A DNA stretch of 12,747 nt, from contig JAHECJ010000017.1 of assembly GCA_024641805.1 (NCBI GenBank), positions 1 to 12,747 of the forward strand, read 5' to 3'. Positions 1-7,597 of the stretch are shown here, one piece after another. The position numbers were made by a program, and so were the translations under genes. Position 1 is the stretch's first letter; each line of letters opens with the position of its first letter. The notes below the pieces were generated by a model that worked only from the letters and a program-made list of their open reading frames with translations, was not told where the DNA came from and did no database searches. Source of the DNA: Desulfococcus sp. (GTDB lineage: Bacteria > Desulfobacterota > Desulfobacteria > Desulfobacterales > Desulfosalsimonadaceae).

Positions 1-2
1 AA

Positions 3-761
3 ACGGCCAATATGACGCCGCTGAGTTCAAGGCCCTTTGTGGGCAAGAGTGCGTTTGCGCATAAAGGCGGGATCCATGTCAACGCCATTATGAAGGAGCC
101 GCGATCCTATGAGCATATGAATCCAACGCTCGTCGGCAACCAACAGCGGGTGCTGGTTTCGGATATGTCCGGAAAAAGCAATATAGAGTATAAAGCCAGG
201 GAACTCGGCATCACTCTCGAGGACAACGGCCTGGATACCGGAAAAATTCTGTCCCGGATCAAACGGCTGGAAAAAGAAGGATACCAGTTTGACGTGGCTG
301 AAGGTACGTTTCAAATAATGGTGGAAAAACTGGCGAATCAATTTAAACCCTTATTTGACCTGGATTCATTTCGGGTCACCATCGAAAAAAACAAAGATCA
401 ACCCTGCTACTCCCATGCAACGATTAAGATATCCGTTGACGGCAAGGTTCAGGATATTACTGCGGCCGAAGGCGCCGGGCCGGTCAGCGCCCTGGACAAT
501 GCCCTGAGAAAGGCATTGAACAAAGTATATCCCCATGTATTGGATCCCGTCCACCTGGTGGATTTTAAAGTCAGGGTCCTGGATGGCCGTGACGGAACCG
601 CAGCCCGGGTGCGGGTGCTTATCGAATCCCGGGATGAGACCAGCATCTGGAGTACCATCGGTGTTTCCGAAGATGTCATCGAAGCCAGCTGGCAGGCCTT
701 GGCGGACAGTTTCCAGCATAAGCTGGCCCGGTTGGAGAAAGACCATTCAATTAAAAAATAA
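3..761 (+). CDS. cimA: (R)-citramalate synthase, CimA type, C-terminal part (5' end outside window)
   Basis: Condenses pyruvate with acetyl-CoA to (R)-citramalate, the first step of threonine-independent isoleucine synthesis (known for the family). The frame is open from base 3 with no start, so roughly the first 270-280 residues of a protein usually near 525-530 aa are missing. The visible part begins just before the conserved segment with K-S-A-F-A-H-K-G-G-I-H-V, the end of the catalytic region shared with LeuA. It then shows the H-M-N-P-x-x-V-G-N and S-D-M-S-G-K-S-N-I motifs typical of the CimA/TIGR00977 branch; LeuA has M-G-K-H-S-G-K-H here. The last ~120 residues form the LeuA-type allosteric dimer domain (A-A-E-G-A-G-P-V-S-A-L-D-N-A). 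leuA follows after 15 nt on the same strand, so the two are probably co-transcribed. The internal ATG at 12 is not the real start. A homocitrate-synthase-like relative is a less likely alternative. Confidence 0.93.
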   Translation, partial: TANMTPLSSRPFVGKSAFAHKGGIHVNAIMKEPRSYEHMNPTLVGNQQRVLVSDMSGKSNIEYKARELGITLEDNGLDTGKILSRIKRLEKEGYQFDVAEGTFQIMVEKLANQFKPLFDLDSFRVTIEKNKDQPCYSHATIKISVDGKVQDITAAEGAGPVSALDNALRKALNKVYPHVLDPVHLVDFKVRVLDGRDGTAARVRVLIESRDETSIWSTIGVSEDVIEASWQALADSFQHKLARLEKDHSIKK

Positions 762-776
762 TTTCAGGAATAACCC

Positions 777-2315
777 ATGATAGAAAAAGTATTTATCTTT
801 GACACCACATTAAGGGACGGCGAACAATCTCCGGGGGCCAGCATGAACACAGCCGAGAAGGTGCGAATCGCAACCCAGCTTGAAAAACTCGGGGTGGATA
901 TCATCGAAGCCGGTTTCCCGGCAGCGTCTGAAGGGGATTTCGAAGCAGTCTCCCAGGTTGCCAAGAAAATCACGCATTCCGAAGTCGCCGCACTCTGCCG
1001 GGCGACGGTCAGCGATATTGACAGGGCATGGAAAGCGGTCTGCCATGCCGCTCGGCCCCGGATTCATACATTTCTGGCCACATCGGACATTCATATCAAA
1101 TATAAACTCAATATGACCCGGGATGAAGTACTCAAATCCGCCGTCGACGCCGTTAGATTCGCGCGTACATTTACTGAAAACATCGAGTTTTCAGCAGAAG
1201 ACGGGTCCCGCACGGATCCGGATTTTCTCTGTCAGGTGTTTGAGGCTGTCATTGATGCCGGCGCCAAAACGGTCAACCTTCCGGATACAGTCGGATATGC
1301 CATTCCCGAAGAATTCGGCAACCTGGTTAAATATGTCATCGATAATACCCCCAATATGGACAAGGCGGTTTTGAGCGTCCACTGCCATAATGACCTGGGT
1401 TTGGCAACTGCCAACACGCTGGCCGCCATCAAGGCCGGGGCCCGACAGGCAGAGGTGACCATCAACGGAATCGGAGAACGGGCCGGAAATACATCCCTTG
1501 AAGAAGTGGTCATGGCGATCAATACCCGTCCGACGTATGCGTCTGTTACCACCGGTATTCAGACAACCCATATTTTCCCGATCAGCCGGTTGGTGAGCAT
1601 GATTACCGGAATGATGGTTCAGCCCAACAAAGCCATTGTCGGTGCCAATGCCTTTGCACACGAAGCCGGTATTCATCAGGATGGGGTGCTTAAAAATCCC
1701 ATGACCTATGAGATTATGAAACCGGAAACCATTGGCCTTAATACCAACAGAATGGTGATGGGCAAACACTCGGGAAAGCATGCCCTGCTCAAGCATATCA
1801 AGACTATGGGGTATGATTTATCGGATGAAGAATTAAAGATCGTATTTAAAAAATTCAAAGACCTGGCAGACAAGAAAAAAGTCGTTATGGATGAAGACCT
1901 TGAAGCTCTGGTCAACCAGGAAGTATTGAGGACTTCCGATATCTATTCGATTACTTATCTGCAGGTTACCAGCGGCACCACGGTCTTGCCCATGGCCACC
2001 GTAAAAATGATTATCAACGGCCGTGAAACGGTCGGCACGGGAAGCGGGAACGGACCGATTGACGCGGCGTTTAACGCGATCGCAAAGCTGACAGGAACAC
2101 CATCGCAGCTGCTTCGGTTTTCCATCAGCGCGTTGACCGGTGGTACGGATGCGCAGGGGGAGGTAACCGTCCGTTTGAAAGAGGATGAATGCATTGCGCT
2201 GGGTCGCGGGTCAGACCCGGATATTATAACCGCCAGTGCATATGCATATGTGAACGGATTGAACCGGCTGGAGTATCTGAAAATGAATCCCTCATCAACG
2301 GCCGGAGCCCTGTAA
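777..2315 (+). CDS. leuA: 2-isopropylmalate synthase
   Basis: Condenses 2-oxoisovalerate with acetyl-CoA to 2-isopropylmalate, the committed step of leucine synthesis in the cytoplasm. The 512-aa product has the expected length. It starts with the DTTLRDGEQSPGA signature (residues 9-21), has the metal-binding H-C-H-N-D motif (202-206), and the G-I-G-E-R-A-G-N-T-S-L-E-E motif (231-243). The F-A-H-E-A-G-I-H-Q-D motif and M-G-K-H-S-G-K-H follow. From about residue 385 it has a regulatory dimer domain (G-T-G-S-G-N-G-P-I-D-A-A-F-N-A-I), which in the family binds leucine for feedback inhibition. The ATG at 777 is preceded by a modest CAGGAA Shine-Dalgarno sequence and lies 15 nt after cimA. This suggests an operon for branched-chain amino-acid precursors. 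A strong hairpin terminator follows the stop by 25 nt. Confidence 0.97.
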   Translation: MIEKVFIFDTTLRDGEQSPGASMNTAEKVRIATQLEKLGVDIIEAGFPAASEGDFEAVSQVAKKITHSEVAALCRATVSDIDRAWKAVCHAARPRIHTFLATSDIHIKYKLNMTRDEVLKSAVDAVRFARTFTENIEFSAEDGSRTDPDFLCQVFEAVIDAGAKTVNLPDTVGYAIPEEFGNLVKYVIDNTPNMDKAVLSVHCHNDLGLATANTLAAIKAGARQAEVTINGIGERAGNTSLEEVVMAINTRPTYASVTTGIQTTHIFPISRLVSMITGMMVQPNKAIVGANAFAHEAGIHQDGVLKNPMTYEIMKPETIGLNTNRMVMGKHSGKHALLKHIKTMGYDLSDEELKIVFKKFKDLADKKKVVMDEDLEALVNQEVLRTSDIYSITYLQVTSGTTVLPMATVKMIINGRETVGTGSGNGPIDAAFNAIAKLTGTPSQLLRFSISALTGGTDAQGEVTVRLKEDECIALGRGSDPDIITASAYAYVNGLNRLEYLKMNPSSTAGAL

Positions 2316-2340
2316 CTGAATTTCAAAAAAATCCATCAAT

Positions 2341-2371
2341 AAAAAAGGGGGGCTAAAAGCCCCCCTTTTTT
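2341..2371. terminator. Bidirectional rho-independent terminator between convergent genes
   Basis: A perfect 13-bp stem (A6 G6 C at 2341-2353 pairing with G C6 T6 at 2359-2371) encloses a 5-nt loop, TAAAA. The T-run after the stem serves leuA on the plus strand. The A-run on the left becomes a T-run for the minus-strand gene ending at 2392. It lies in the 76-nt gap between two convergent stops, so it can end transcription from both sides. Confidence 0.93.
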
Positions 2372-2391
2372 GTTCAATCCTGTCGCGATTT

Positions 2392-3669
2392 TTATTTGAT
2401 TTTAAAATGAGCCCGTCTGTTGTTTGCCCAGGCGTTCTCATTGGCTGCTGACTCGACCGCCCCGAAAACAACCGTTTCCATTCTGGAAGCATCGATTCCC
2501 GCTTCGGTCATAAAACTCACAACACTGTTTGCACGTTTTTTTGCCAGCGCCATATTATATTCCTGAGATCCCCGTGAATCGCAATAAACTTCCACGGCTA
2601 CGGAAACAGCCGGATTGGATTTCATCCACTTGGCCTTTGCTGCCAGCGCTTTCTTGGCATCCGCGTTCAATGCCGCGGAATTCACGCCAAAGAAAACATC
2701 CTGATCCCCAAAATTATCCCTGGTAACGGCTACTTCAGCAGCTGCAGCTTTTGTTTCTTCAACAGCCATGACTTCGGCCGCACCGGCAGCTTTAACTGCT
2801 GCTTCTTTTTCTGCCGCGGCTTTCATTGCTGCCTTTTCTTCAGCGGCCTTTGCTTTCTCTGCTGCCGCGGCCTTCATCGCGGCATCTTCCGTTGCCTTTG
2901 TTTCTGATACTGCAGCAACCTTCATGGCTGCTTCTTCAGCGGCTTTTGCCTCTGCGGCGGCCATGGCTTCAGCTTTTGCAGCAGCCTTCGCTGCCGCTTC
3001 CTCAGATGCTTTTAATTCAGCAGCGGCTTTTGCATCCGCCATAGCAGTTGCTTTTTCTTTCCATTGTTCCTGGGCGGCAAGGGCTTCCGGGCTGATTTTT
3101 CCTGCAAGCATGCCTTCCTTGAGTTCATCATTCACCGTTGCTTTGTCACTCACCCAAATACCAAAAAACAGCCTTTTGAACTCAAGCCCGGGGATGGTAT
3201 CCTTTAACACCCCTTCTTTATAAATCGATGTACCTGTTCCTGGGAGATAGATGAGGTCAAACTCTTCGCCATCCGTAATTTTATCGGCAAAGGCGGCTTC
3301 CAGCCTTTCTAATTCTCCCTGTATCGAACTGATATCCCCTCTCGGCATTGCAAACCGAAACCCTTTTTTAAATGCATCATTGATGTGTTTGCTGCTTGCA
3401 AAGAAATCGTTGAGCACATGAATCCTTATCGCCATAGGTTCATCCGCACCAGCGATCGCATTGCCATCAGCTGATGGGTTCTCAAGCCAAAGACCGCCCA
3501 CATAAACATCGTTGAGAAATACATTTCGTACGCCGGCTCCGTTCAGGATCAGCAGCTGATCACCAGCCATTAATGTCTCCGGAACCTGAACATCTTCGAC
3601 TACCATCGCCGAAGCCACTGATGACACCATCAAAACAACCATCAGGGCGATTAATACTTTTCTGATCAT
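2392..3669 (-). CDS. Periplasmic chalcone isomerase-like / OmpA-Pal fusion protein
   Basis: The 425-aa product has three parts. It starts with a Sec signal peptide (residues 1-21, V-A-S-A cleavage, no lipobox Cys). Residues ~22-190 resemble the bacterial chalcone isomerase-like fold (Chalcone_3), with Y-L-P-G-T-G-T (141-147), G-L-E-F-K-R-L-F-F-G-I-W (161-172) and a D-E-L-K-E-G-M-L-A-G end. Residues ~197-312 are an Ala/Lys/Glu-rich, probably helical stalk. Residues ~320-425 form an OmpA C-terminal domain close to Pal, with C-D-S-R-G-S-Q-E-Y-N, D364 and R379 placed to bind diaminopimelate of peptidoglycan, and N-N-R-R near the end. It probably sits in the periplasm anchored to peptidoglycan; the role of the chalcone-like domain is unknown. 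A clear AGGAG lies 7 nt before the ATG. pyrD lies upstream on the same strand but 116 nt away, so this is probably a separate unit. Confidence 0.9.
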   Translation of the reverse strand: MIRKVLIALMVVLMVSSVASAMVVEDVQVPETLMAGDQLLILNGAGVRNVFLNDVYVGGLWLENPSADGNAIAGADEPMAIRIHVLNDFFASSKHINDAFKKGFRFAMPRGDISSIQGELERLEAAFADKITDGEEFDLIYLPGTGTSIYKEGVLKDTIPGLEFKRLFFGIWVSDKATVNDELKEGMLAGKISPEALAAQEQWKEKATAMADAKAAAELKASEEAAAKAAAKAEAMAAAEAKAAEEAAMKVAAVSETKATEDAAMKAAAAEKAKAAEEKAAMKAAAEKEAAVKAAGAAEVMAVEETKAAAAEVAVTRDNFGDQDVFFGVNSAALNADAKKALAAKAKWMKSNPAVSVAVEVYCDSRGSQEYNMALAKKRANSVVSFMTEAGIDASRMETVVFGAVESAANENAWANNRRAHFKIK

Positions 3670-3785
3670 GATACACTCCTTTTCTGTTTATGATTGTGGC
3701 GTTTAATAAAAAAACACTGTTAAGGATTTTTAGAATCCATAACATAATCGACGGTTTTTTTACAGTTTTTTTATTTTAATCCTGT

Positions 3786-4703
3786 TTAAATTTTCAATGC
3801 GCCGATCAACTCGGAAATATGATTCATACCGTGCTTATCAAGATACGCCTCTACCCCCTCGATAATCTCGATCGTGGCCCGCGGGTTAACAAAATTGGCG
3901 GTCCCCACCTGAACCGCGGTGGCTCCGGCAATCAAAAACGCAACGGCATCTTCAGCATTCATAATCCCGCCAATGCCGATTACCGGGATTTTTACCTCAC
4001 TTGCCACCTGCCATACCATTCGAAGGGCGACCGGCTTAATGGCCGGCCCGGATAAACCGCCGGTAATATTTGCCAGCACGGGTTTGCGTTTTTCAATATC
4101 AATCATCATCCCGGTAATGGTATTGATCAGGGAAATGGAATCCGCACCCGCGTCTTCGACGCTTTTTGCGATTGCCACGATATCCGTTACATTCGGCGAA
4201 AGCTTTACCATCAGCGGCTTTGCAGTTCTTTTCCGGACACTTCGAACCACTTCCGCGGCTGCCGTACAATCCACGCCAAAGGCAACCCCGCCTGCCTTGA
4301 CATTGGGACAGGAAATATTCACCTCTAAACCCGCAATGTCGTCGAGTTCATCGATTCGTGACGCCAGGTCCGCATATTCATCCACGGTCTTTCCATAAAC
4401 ATTGATAAAAACCGGGGTTGAAAAAGTACTTAAAAAAGGCAGCTTTTCCTCTACAAATGCCTCAATGCCGATGTTTTCCAGACCGATGGCATTAAGCATG
4501 CCGCATGGCGTTTCAATGATCCGGGGCGGCGGATTCCCGGGAGACGGCAATAAAGAAAGACCTTTAACAATGATTCCGCCCAACTGACTCAAATCGATCA
4601 GTTCATGGAATTCCCTGCCGTAGCCAAAGGTTCCGGACGCGGTCATGACAGGATTTTTAAGTTCCACACCGCCGATATTGACGCCGAGTTTACGTTTGCT
4701 CAT
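3786..4703 (-). CDS. pyrD: Dihydroorotate dehydrogenase, class 1B catalytic subunit
   Basis: Oxidises dihydroorotate to orotate in pyrimidine synthesis. The 305-aa length and motifs fit the cytoplasmic class 1B (PyrDB) form, which uses FMN and normally pairs with the Fe-S/FAD subunit PyrK for NAD+. Visible motifs are N-P-V-M-T-A-S-G-T-F-G (17-27), N-A-I-G-L-E-N (71-77), and N-I-S-C-P-N-V-K (129-136) with the class 1 catalytic base Cys132. They continue with V-K-L-S-P-N (166-171), N-T-I-T-G-M (194-199), T-G-G-L-S-G-P-A-I-K-P (214-224) and the phosphate-binding G-I-G-G-I (243-247). No pyrK is next to it: the upstream neighbour is divergent and the downstream one is unrelated. The Shine-Dalgarno sequence is weak (GGA six nt before ATG). 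Confidence 0.95.
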   Translation of the reverse strand: MSKRKLGVNIGGVELKNPVMTASGTFGYGREFHELIDLSQLGGIIVKGLSLLPSPGNPPPRIIETPCGMLNAIGLENIGIEAFVEEKLPFLSTFSTPVFINVYGKTVDEYADLASRIDELDDIAGLEVNISCPNVKAGGVAFGVDCTAAAEVVRSVRKRTAKPLMVKLSPNVTDIVAIAKSVEDAGADSISLINTITGMMIDIEKRKPVLANITGGLSGPAIKPVALRMVWQVASEVKIPVIGIGGIMNAEDAVAFLIAGATAVQVGTANFVNPRATIEIIEGVEAYLDKHGMNHISELIGALKI

Positions 4704-4799
4704 TTTCCATACAGTTTTGCATTAAAAAATTAGGATATAAAATTTTCTTGACGAAAATGCTGCCCGCTTATATTTCAATCATTTTAAATTTACTTTTTA

Positions 4800-4805
4800 T
4801 ATAAT
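4800..4805 (+). promoter_or_regulatory. Possible -10 element for the glycosyltransferase gene
   Basis: A perfect TATAAT lies 34 nt before the ATG at 4840, in the very AT-rich 136-nt spacer between divergent pyrD and the glycosyltransferase. No good -35 is placed 16-18 nt upstream. A TTGACG at 4748 with TATATT at 4769 (15-nt spacing) is an alternative. In such AT-rich DNA either could be chance. Confidence 0.3.
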
Positions 4806-4839
4806 ACAAAATTAAAATCGTCAAAACAATTGAATCCGA

Positions 4840-6093
4840 ATGACGCGCAATAACCAAAGATTCCTTCGAATATGCCTGCTAAGTTACCGCAGCAACCCCC
4901 ATTGCGGAGGGCAAGGCGTATATGTTAAAAGCTTAAGCCGCGCACTTTCGGACCTCGGGCATCAAGTCGATGTCATTTCCGGCCCGCCCTACCCGATGCT
5001 TGACCCCGATATCCGGCTGATTCAACTGCCCAGTCTGGATTTGTATAATCCGGTGGATCTGTTCCGTGTTCCCAAAATTTCCGAACTCTTAAATTTCACC
5101 AACCTGATCGAATGGCTGGGAATTTCCACCATGGGATTTTCAGAACCGCTCACTTTCGGAATGCGGGCTTATCAATACCTGAAAGACAAATTTCACAAGT
5201 ATGACATTGTCCATGACAATCAGAGCCTTTCTTACGGTATCTGGGCGATCAAAAAGAAGATTCCGACCATTGCCACCATCCATCATCCGATTACCGTCGA
5301 TCTTAATATCGCGGTAAAATCCGAACCGGTTTTATGGAAAAAAATCAAGCATCTTCGTTGGTATTCGTTTTTGGATATGCAAAAAAGAGTGACGAAAACG
5401 CTCCCTCATATCATTACAGTGTCAGAGTGTGCGCAAAAAGATATCGGCAGAGAATTTTGCATCCCTGAAAACAGGTTCAGCATCATCTCAAACGGTATCA
5501 ACACAGATCGTTTCTATCCCATGCCGGAAATTGAGCGCCAGAAAAATCGGATTATTGTTACAAACAGCGCAGACACACCGCTCAAAGGGCTCGACTATCT
5601 GCTGCTTTCCATTGCCGAAATATCCAAAAAAACAAAGGTCCGACTGATTGTGATCGGAACCCCTAAAAAAGACGGCCGGATTCTTCGGCTGATCCAGAAA
5701 CTGGGGATTGCTCCTTTTGTCACGTTTACCGGACGGATCACTGACGAGGAATTTGTCCGTCAGTATGCCAAAGCCACTGTGGCCGTAATTCCTTCGGTAT
5801 ATGAAGGCTTCGGCCTGCCAGCCGGAGAGGCAATGGCCTGTGGCGTTCCCCTTATATCGACGACGGGCGGGGCACTGCCCGAAGTTGTCGGAGATGCCGG
5901 TATTTTAATCCCGCCGGCAGACCCGGCGGCGCTCACAAAAGCAATCACGGAAGTTTTAAGCAATCCGTCCCTGGCCCAAAAATTAAGCGAAGCCGGATAT
6001 AAGCGGGTTCAAAACCATCTAACATGGCAGGCAGCGGCGCAAAAGACCGTTGATGCGTATCGAAGAGCAATACATGATCACCGTAAGATTTGA
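4840..6093 (+). CDS. Glycosyltransferase family 4 (GT-B fold)
   Basis: Predicted retaining glycosyltransferase that moves a sugar from a nucleotide-sugar donor to an unknown acceptor. The 417-aa product has the two Rossmann-like halves of GT4 enzymes. The N-terminal acceptor half begins R-I-C-L-L-S-Y-R and has the G-G-Q-G-V-Y-V loop (23-29). I-S-N-G-I-N-T-D-R-F (216-225) marks the interdomain region. The donor half carries V-Y-E-G-F-G-L-P-A-G-E-A (320-331), the E-x7-E motif with E322 and E330, followed by A-C-G-V-P-L-I-S and P-E-V-V-G-D-A-G. There are no membrane segments, so it is probably cytosolic or peripheral. The methyltransferase gene overlaps its 3' end, so the pair likely works on one envelope glycan or glycolipid. 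The Shine-Dalgarno sequence is poor; the ATG at 4840 was chosen because it sits just before the conserved first beta strand. Confidence 0.9.
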   Translation: MTRNNQRFLRICLLSYRSNPHCGGQGVYVKSLSRALSDLGHQVDVISGPPYPMLDPDIRLIQLPSLDLYNPVDLFRVPKISELLNFTNLIEWLGISTMGFSEPLTFGMRAYQYLKDKFHKYDIVHDNQSLSYGIWAIKKKIPTIATIHHPITVDLNIAVKSEPVLWKKIKHLRWYSFLDMQKRVTKTLPHIITVSECAQKDIGREFCIPENRFSIISNGINTDRFYPMPEIERQKNRIIVTNSADTPLKGLDYLLLSIAEISKKTKVRLIVIGTPKKDGRILRLIQKLGIAPFVTFTGRITDEEFVRQYAKATVAVIPSVYEGFGLPAGEAMACGVPLISTTGGALPEVVGDAGILIPPADPAALTKAITEVLSNPSLAQKLSEAGYKRVQNHLTWQAAAQKTVDAYRRAIHDHRKI

Positions 6094-6805
6094 ACGTCTG
6101 AAAATAAATCCGGAGGAAAAGGTGTTAGACATCGGATGCGGCTCCGGAAGGCACACCGGAGAAGCCTCCCGTCTCAAAGGAGTTACCGTCATCGGCGCCG
6201 ACAGGAACTTCAATGATCTGATCGAGACCCGAAACCGGCTGAACTTCATCAAAAACTGCGGTGAACACGGCGGCGGGCAAAGAGGGATATCCGCAGCAGA
6301 CATCACGTCCCTTCCCTTTGAAAATGAAAGCTTTCATCACGTCATATGCTCTGAAGTCATGGAGCACATTCCGGATGATTCCAGGGCAGCCCGTGAACTT
6401 GTAAGGGTCCTCAAACCCGGGGGGAATCTGGTGATTAGTGTTCCGAGGTTTCTGCCGGAAAAAATCTGCTGGATGCTGTCGAGTGAATACTACAATGCCA
6501 ACGGGGGGCATGTCCGAATTTACAAAAAAGAAAAAATCGCCGCCATATTCGGGGATCAGGGGCTGCGCTTTCTGGGATCCCATTTTGCCCACAGCATCCA
6601 CACGCCTTACTGGTGGCTGAAATGCATGGTCGGGCCAAACCGTGATGACTCACTGGCCGTGAATCTTTACCACCGCCTGCTGACATGGGATATTATGGAA
6701 AAGCCCAGAATCACCAGAGGCCTTGATGCGCTTTTGAATCCGATCCTTGGAAAAAGCCTGGTGCTGTACTTTAAGAAGGCGAACACCTCGTCCCTCATGG
6801 TTTGA
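6074..6805 (+). CDS. Class I SAM-dependent methyltransferase (Methyltransf_11 type)
   Basis: Predicted to move a methyl group from S-adenosylmethionine to a small or glycan substrate that cannot be named. Motif I is V-L-D-I-G-C-G-S-G-R-H (residues 17-27 from this start). The acidic end of strand 2 is in V-I-G-A-D, motif III is in C-S-E-V-M-E-H-I-P-D, and R-V-L-K-P-G-G-N-L-V-I-S-V-P follows, which is the UbiE/Methyltransf_11 layout. The start is uncertain. The frame also offers TTG 6050 and ATG 6053, giving overlaps of 44 and 41 nt with the upstream gene. ATG 6074 is preferred because GAAGAG lies at good spacing before it and the protein then begins close to motif I, with a 20-nt overlap. Translation is probably coupled to the glycosyltransferase. 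Confidence 0.85.
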   Translation: MITVRFERLKINPEEKVLDIGCGSGRHTGEASRLKGVTVIGADRNFNDLIETRNRLNFIKNCGEHGGGQRGISAADITSLPFENESFHHVICSEVMEHIPDDSRAARELVRVLKPGGNLVISVPRFLPEKICWMLSSEYYNANGGHVRIYKKEKIAAIFGDQGLRFLGSHFAHSIHTPYWWLKCMVGPNRDDSLAVNLYHRLLTWDIMEKPRITRGLDALLNPILGKSLVLYFKKANTSSLMV

Positions 6806-6908
6806 CTCGAATTACACTGTGGCATTATTTATTGAGGTAAGCGCAAAAAGCTGTTTATCAGGCAACGCCGCAATTTTGAAGAGATGAATCCCGACATTGC
6901 AAATGTTA

Positions 6909-6962
6909 GGTGTCGGGTTTCAGGTTTCAAGTGTCAGGAAACCTGCCCTGAACACTGACACC
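6909..6962. repeat. Small imperfect inverted repeat in convergent intergenic DNA
   Basis: The outer arms GGTGTC (6909-6914) and GACACC (6957-6962) and the inner arms CAGGTTTC (6921-6928) and GAAACCTG (6938-6945) can fold into a two-part hairpin. GTGTCGG/GTGTCAGG also occurs twice as a direct repeat. No T-run follows, so it is a poor intrinsic terminator. It lies between the methyltransferase and the convergent cytochrome gene and looks like a dispersed intergenic element, but copy number cannot be judged from one window. Confidence 0.5.
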
Positions 6963-7012
6963 AAAATCTTTCTATCCGCTCAGAATCCATTTTCACTGGT
7001 TTAAGGTGGATT

Positions 7013-7597
7013 TTAAGGCAAAGAACGATGCTGATCGTTGAATCCGATGTTTACCCGCCCATGGCTGATAATCGCAATGTCCTGATGATAATCAAATCCC
7101 GGATCCGTATACTTTGTATGACAGCGTGTGCATGTATTTTCGCTCACTGAAAGCATTTCAAAGCGTTTAGGGTTTCGGGAATGATCCGCACCCGGGCCAT
7201 GGCAGGCCTCGCACTGAACCCCTGCCATCGGGTGACCATTTTTTCCCCATCCCATAGATGCTGACGACCGGCTGTCCTCAAGGCCCGTTACGTGACACGA
7301 AAGACAGTCCGGATCACTTTCCCGGGATTTTGCGACCAGACTGCTCATGGCTTTGGCATGCCGGCTGTTTGACCAGGTATCATTAATTTCAGAGTGGCAA
7401 AGATTGCAGGAACGGCTGCCGACATAATGGGAACGGGCGTTAATAGGTGCCGTTGGCATGTCACCTGCGGGCATCTGGCGTAATGCGTCCTGACGTTTTT
7501 GATGATATTCTTTTATCAGGGAAAGAATTTGAGAGTCTTCCGTTACCTGGCCAACAGTTGACCTCAATTTCACGGGGTCTGAAAAATTCAGGGTCAT
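7013..7597 (-). CDS. Tetraheme cytochrome c554-like domain, probably the C-terminal half of a broken or frameshifted gene
   Basis: The 194-residue product has four CxxCH heme c sites: CNLCH (64-68), CLSCH (98-102), CEACH (129-133) and CTRCH (156-160). Y-V-G-S-R-S-C precedes the first, and S-R-H-A-K-A (79-84) gives a possible distal His ligand, as in the c554 family (Cytochrome_C554). Heme attachment needs export, yet this frame has no signal peptide. Its ATG overlaps the stop of the upstream phosphatase-like gene as ATGA, with no good Shine-Dalgarno sequence. The first ~40 residues (L-N-F-S-D-P-V-K-L) look like the end of the phosphatase domain and a linker rather than a protein start. The likely ancestral form is one exported electron-transfer polypeptide. 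Now it is a -1 frameshifted part, a pseudogene piece, or a coupled gene. Confidence 0.75.
   Translation of the reverse strand: MTLNFSDPVKLRSTVGQVTEDSQILSLIKEYHQKRQDALRQMPAGDMPTAPINARSHYVGSRSCNLCHSEINDTWSNSRHAKAMSSLVAKSRESDPDCLSCHVTGLEDSRSSASMGWGKNGHPMAGVQCEACHGPGADHSRNPKRFEMLSVSENTCTRCHTKYTDPGFDYHQDIAIISHGRVNIGFNDQHRSLP

Noticed and set aside
1191..1796. Minus-strand 201-codon frame inside leuA
   Set aside because: leuA is complete and well conserved across this region; the antisense product has no domain features.
2768..3223. Plus-strand frame rich in Ala, Ser and Phe
   Set aside because: It is a mirror of the Ala/Lys/Glu-rich stalk on the other strand; GC-rich Ala codons leave the antisense frame open.
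3724..3738. Short GGATT...AATCC hairpin downstream of pyrD as terminator
   Set aside because: The stem is only 5 bp and AT-rich, and the T-run is displaced, so this is too weak to call.
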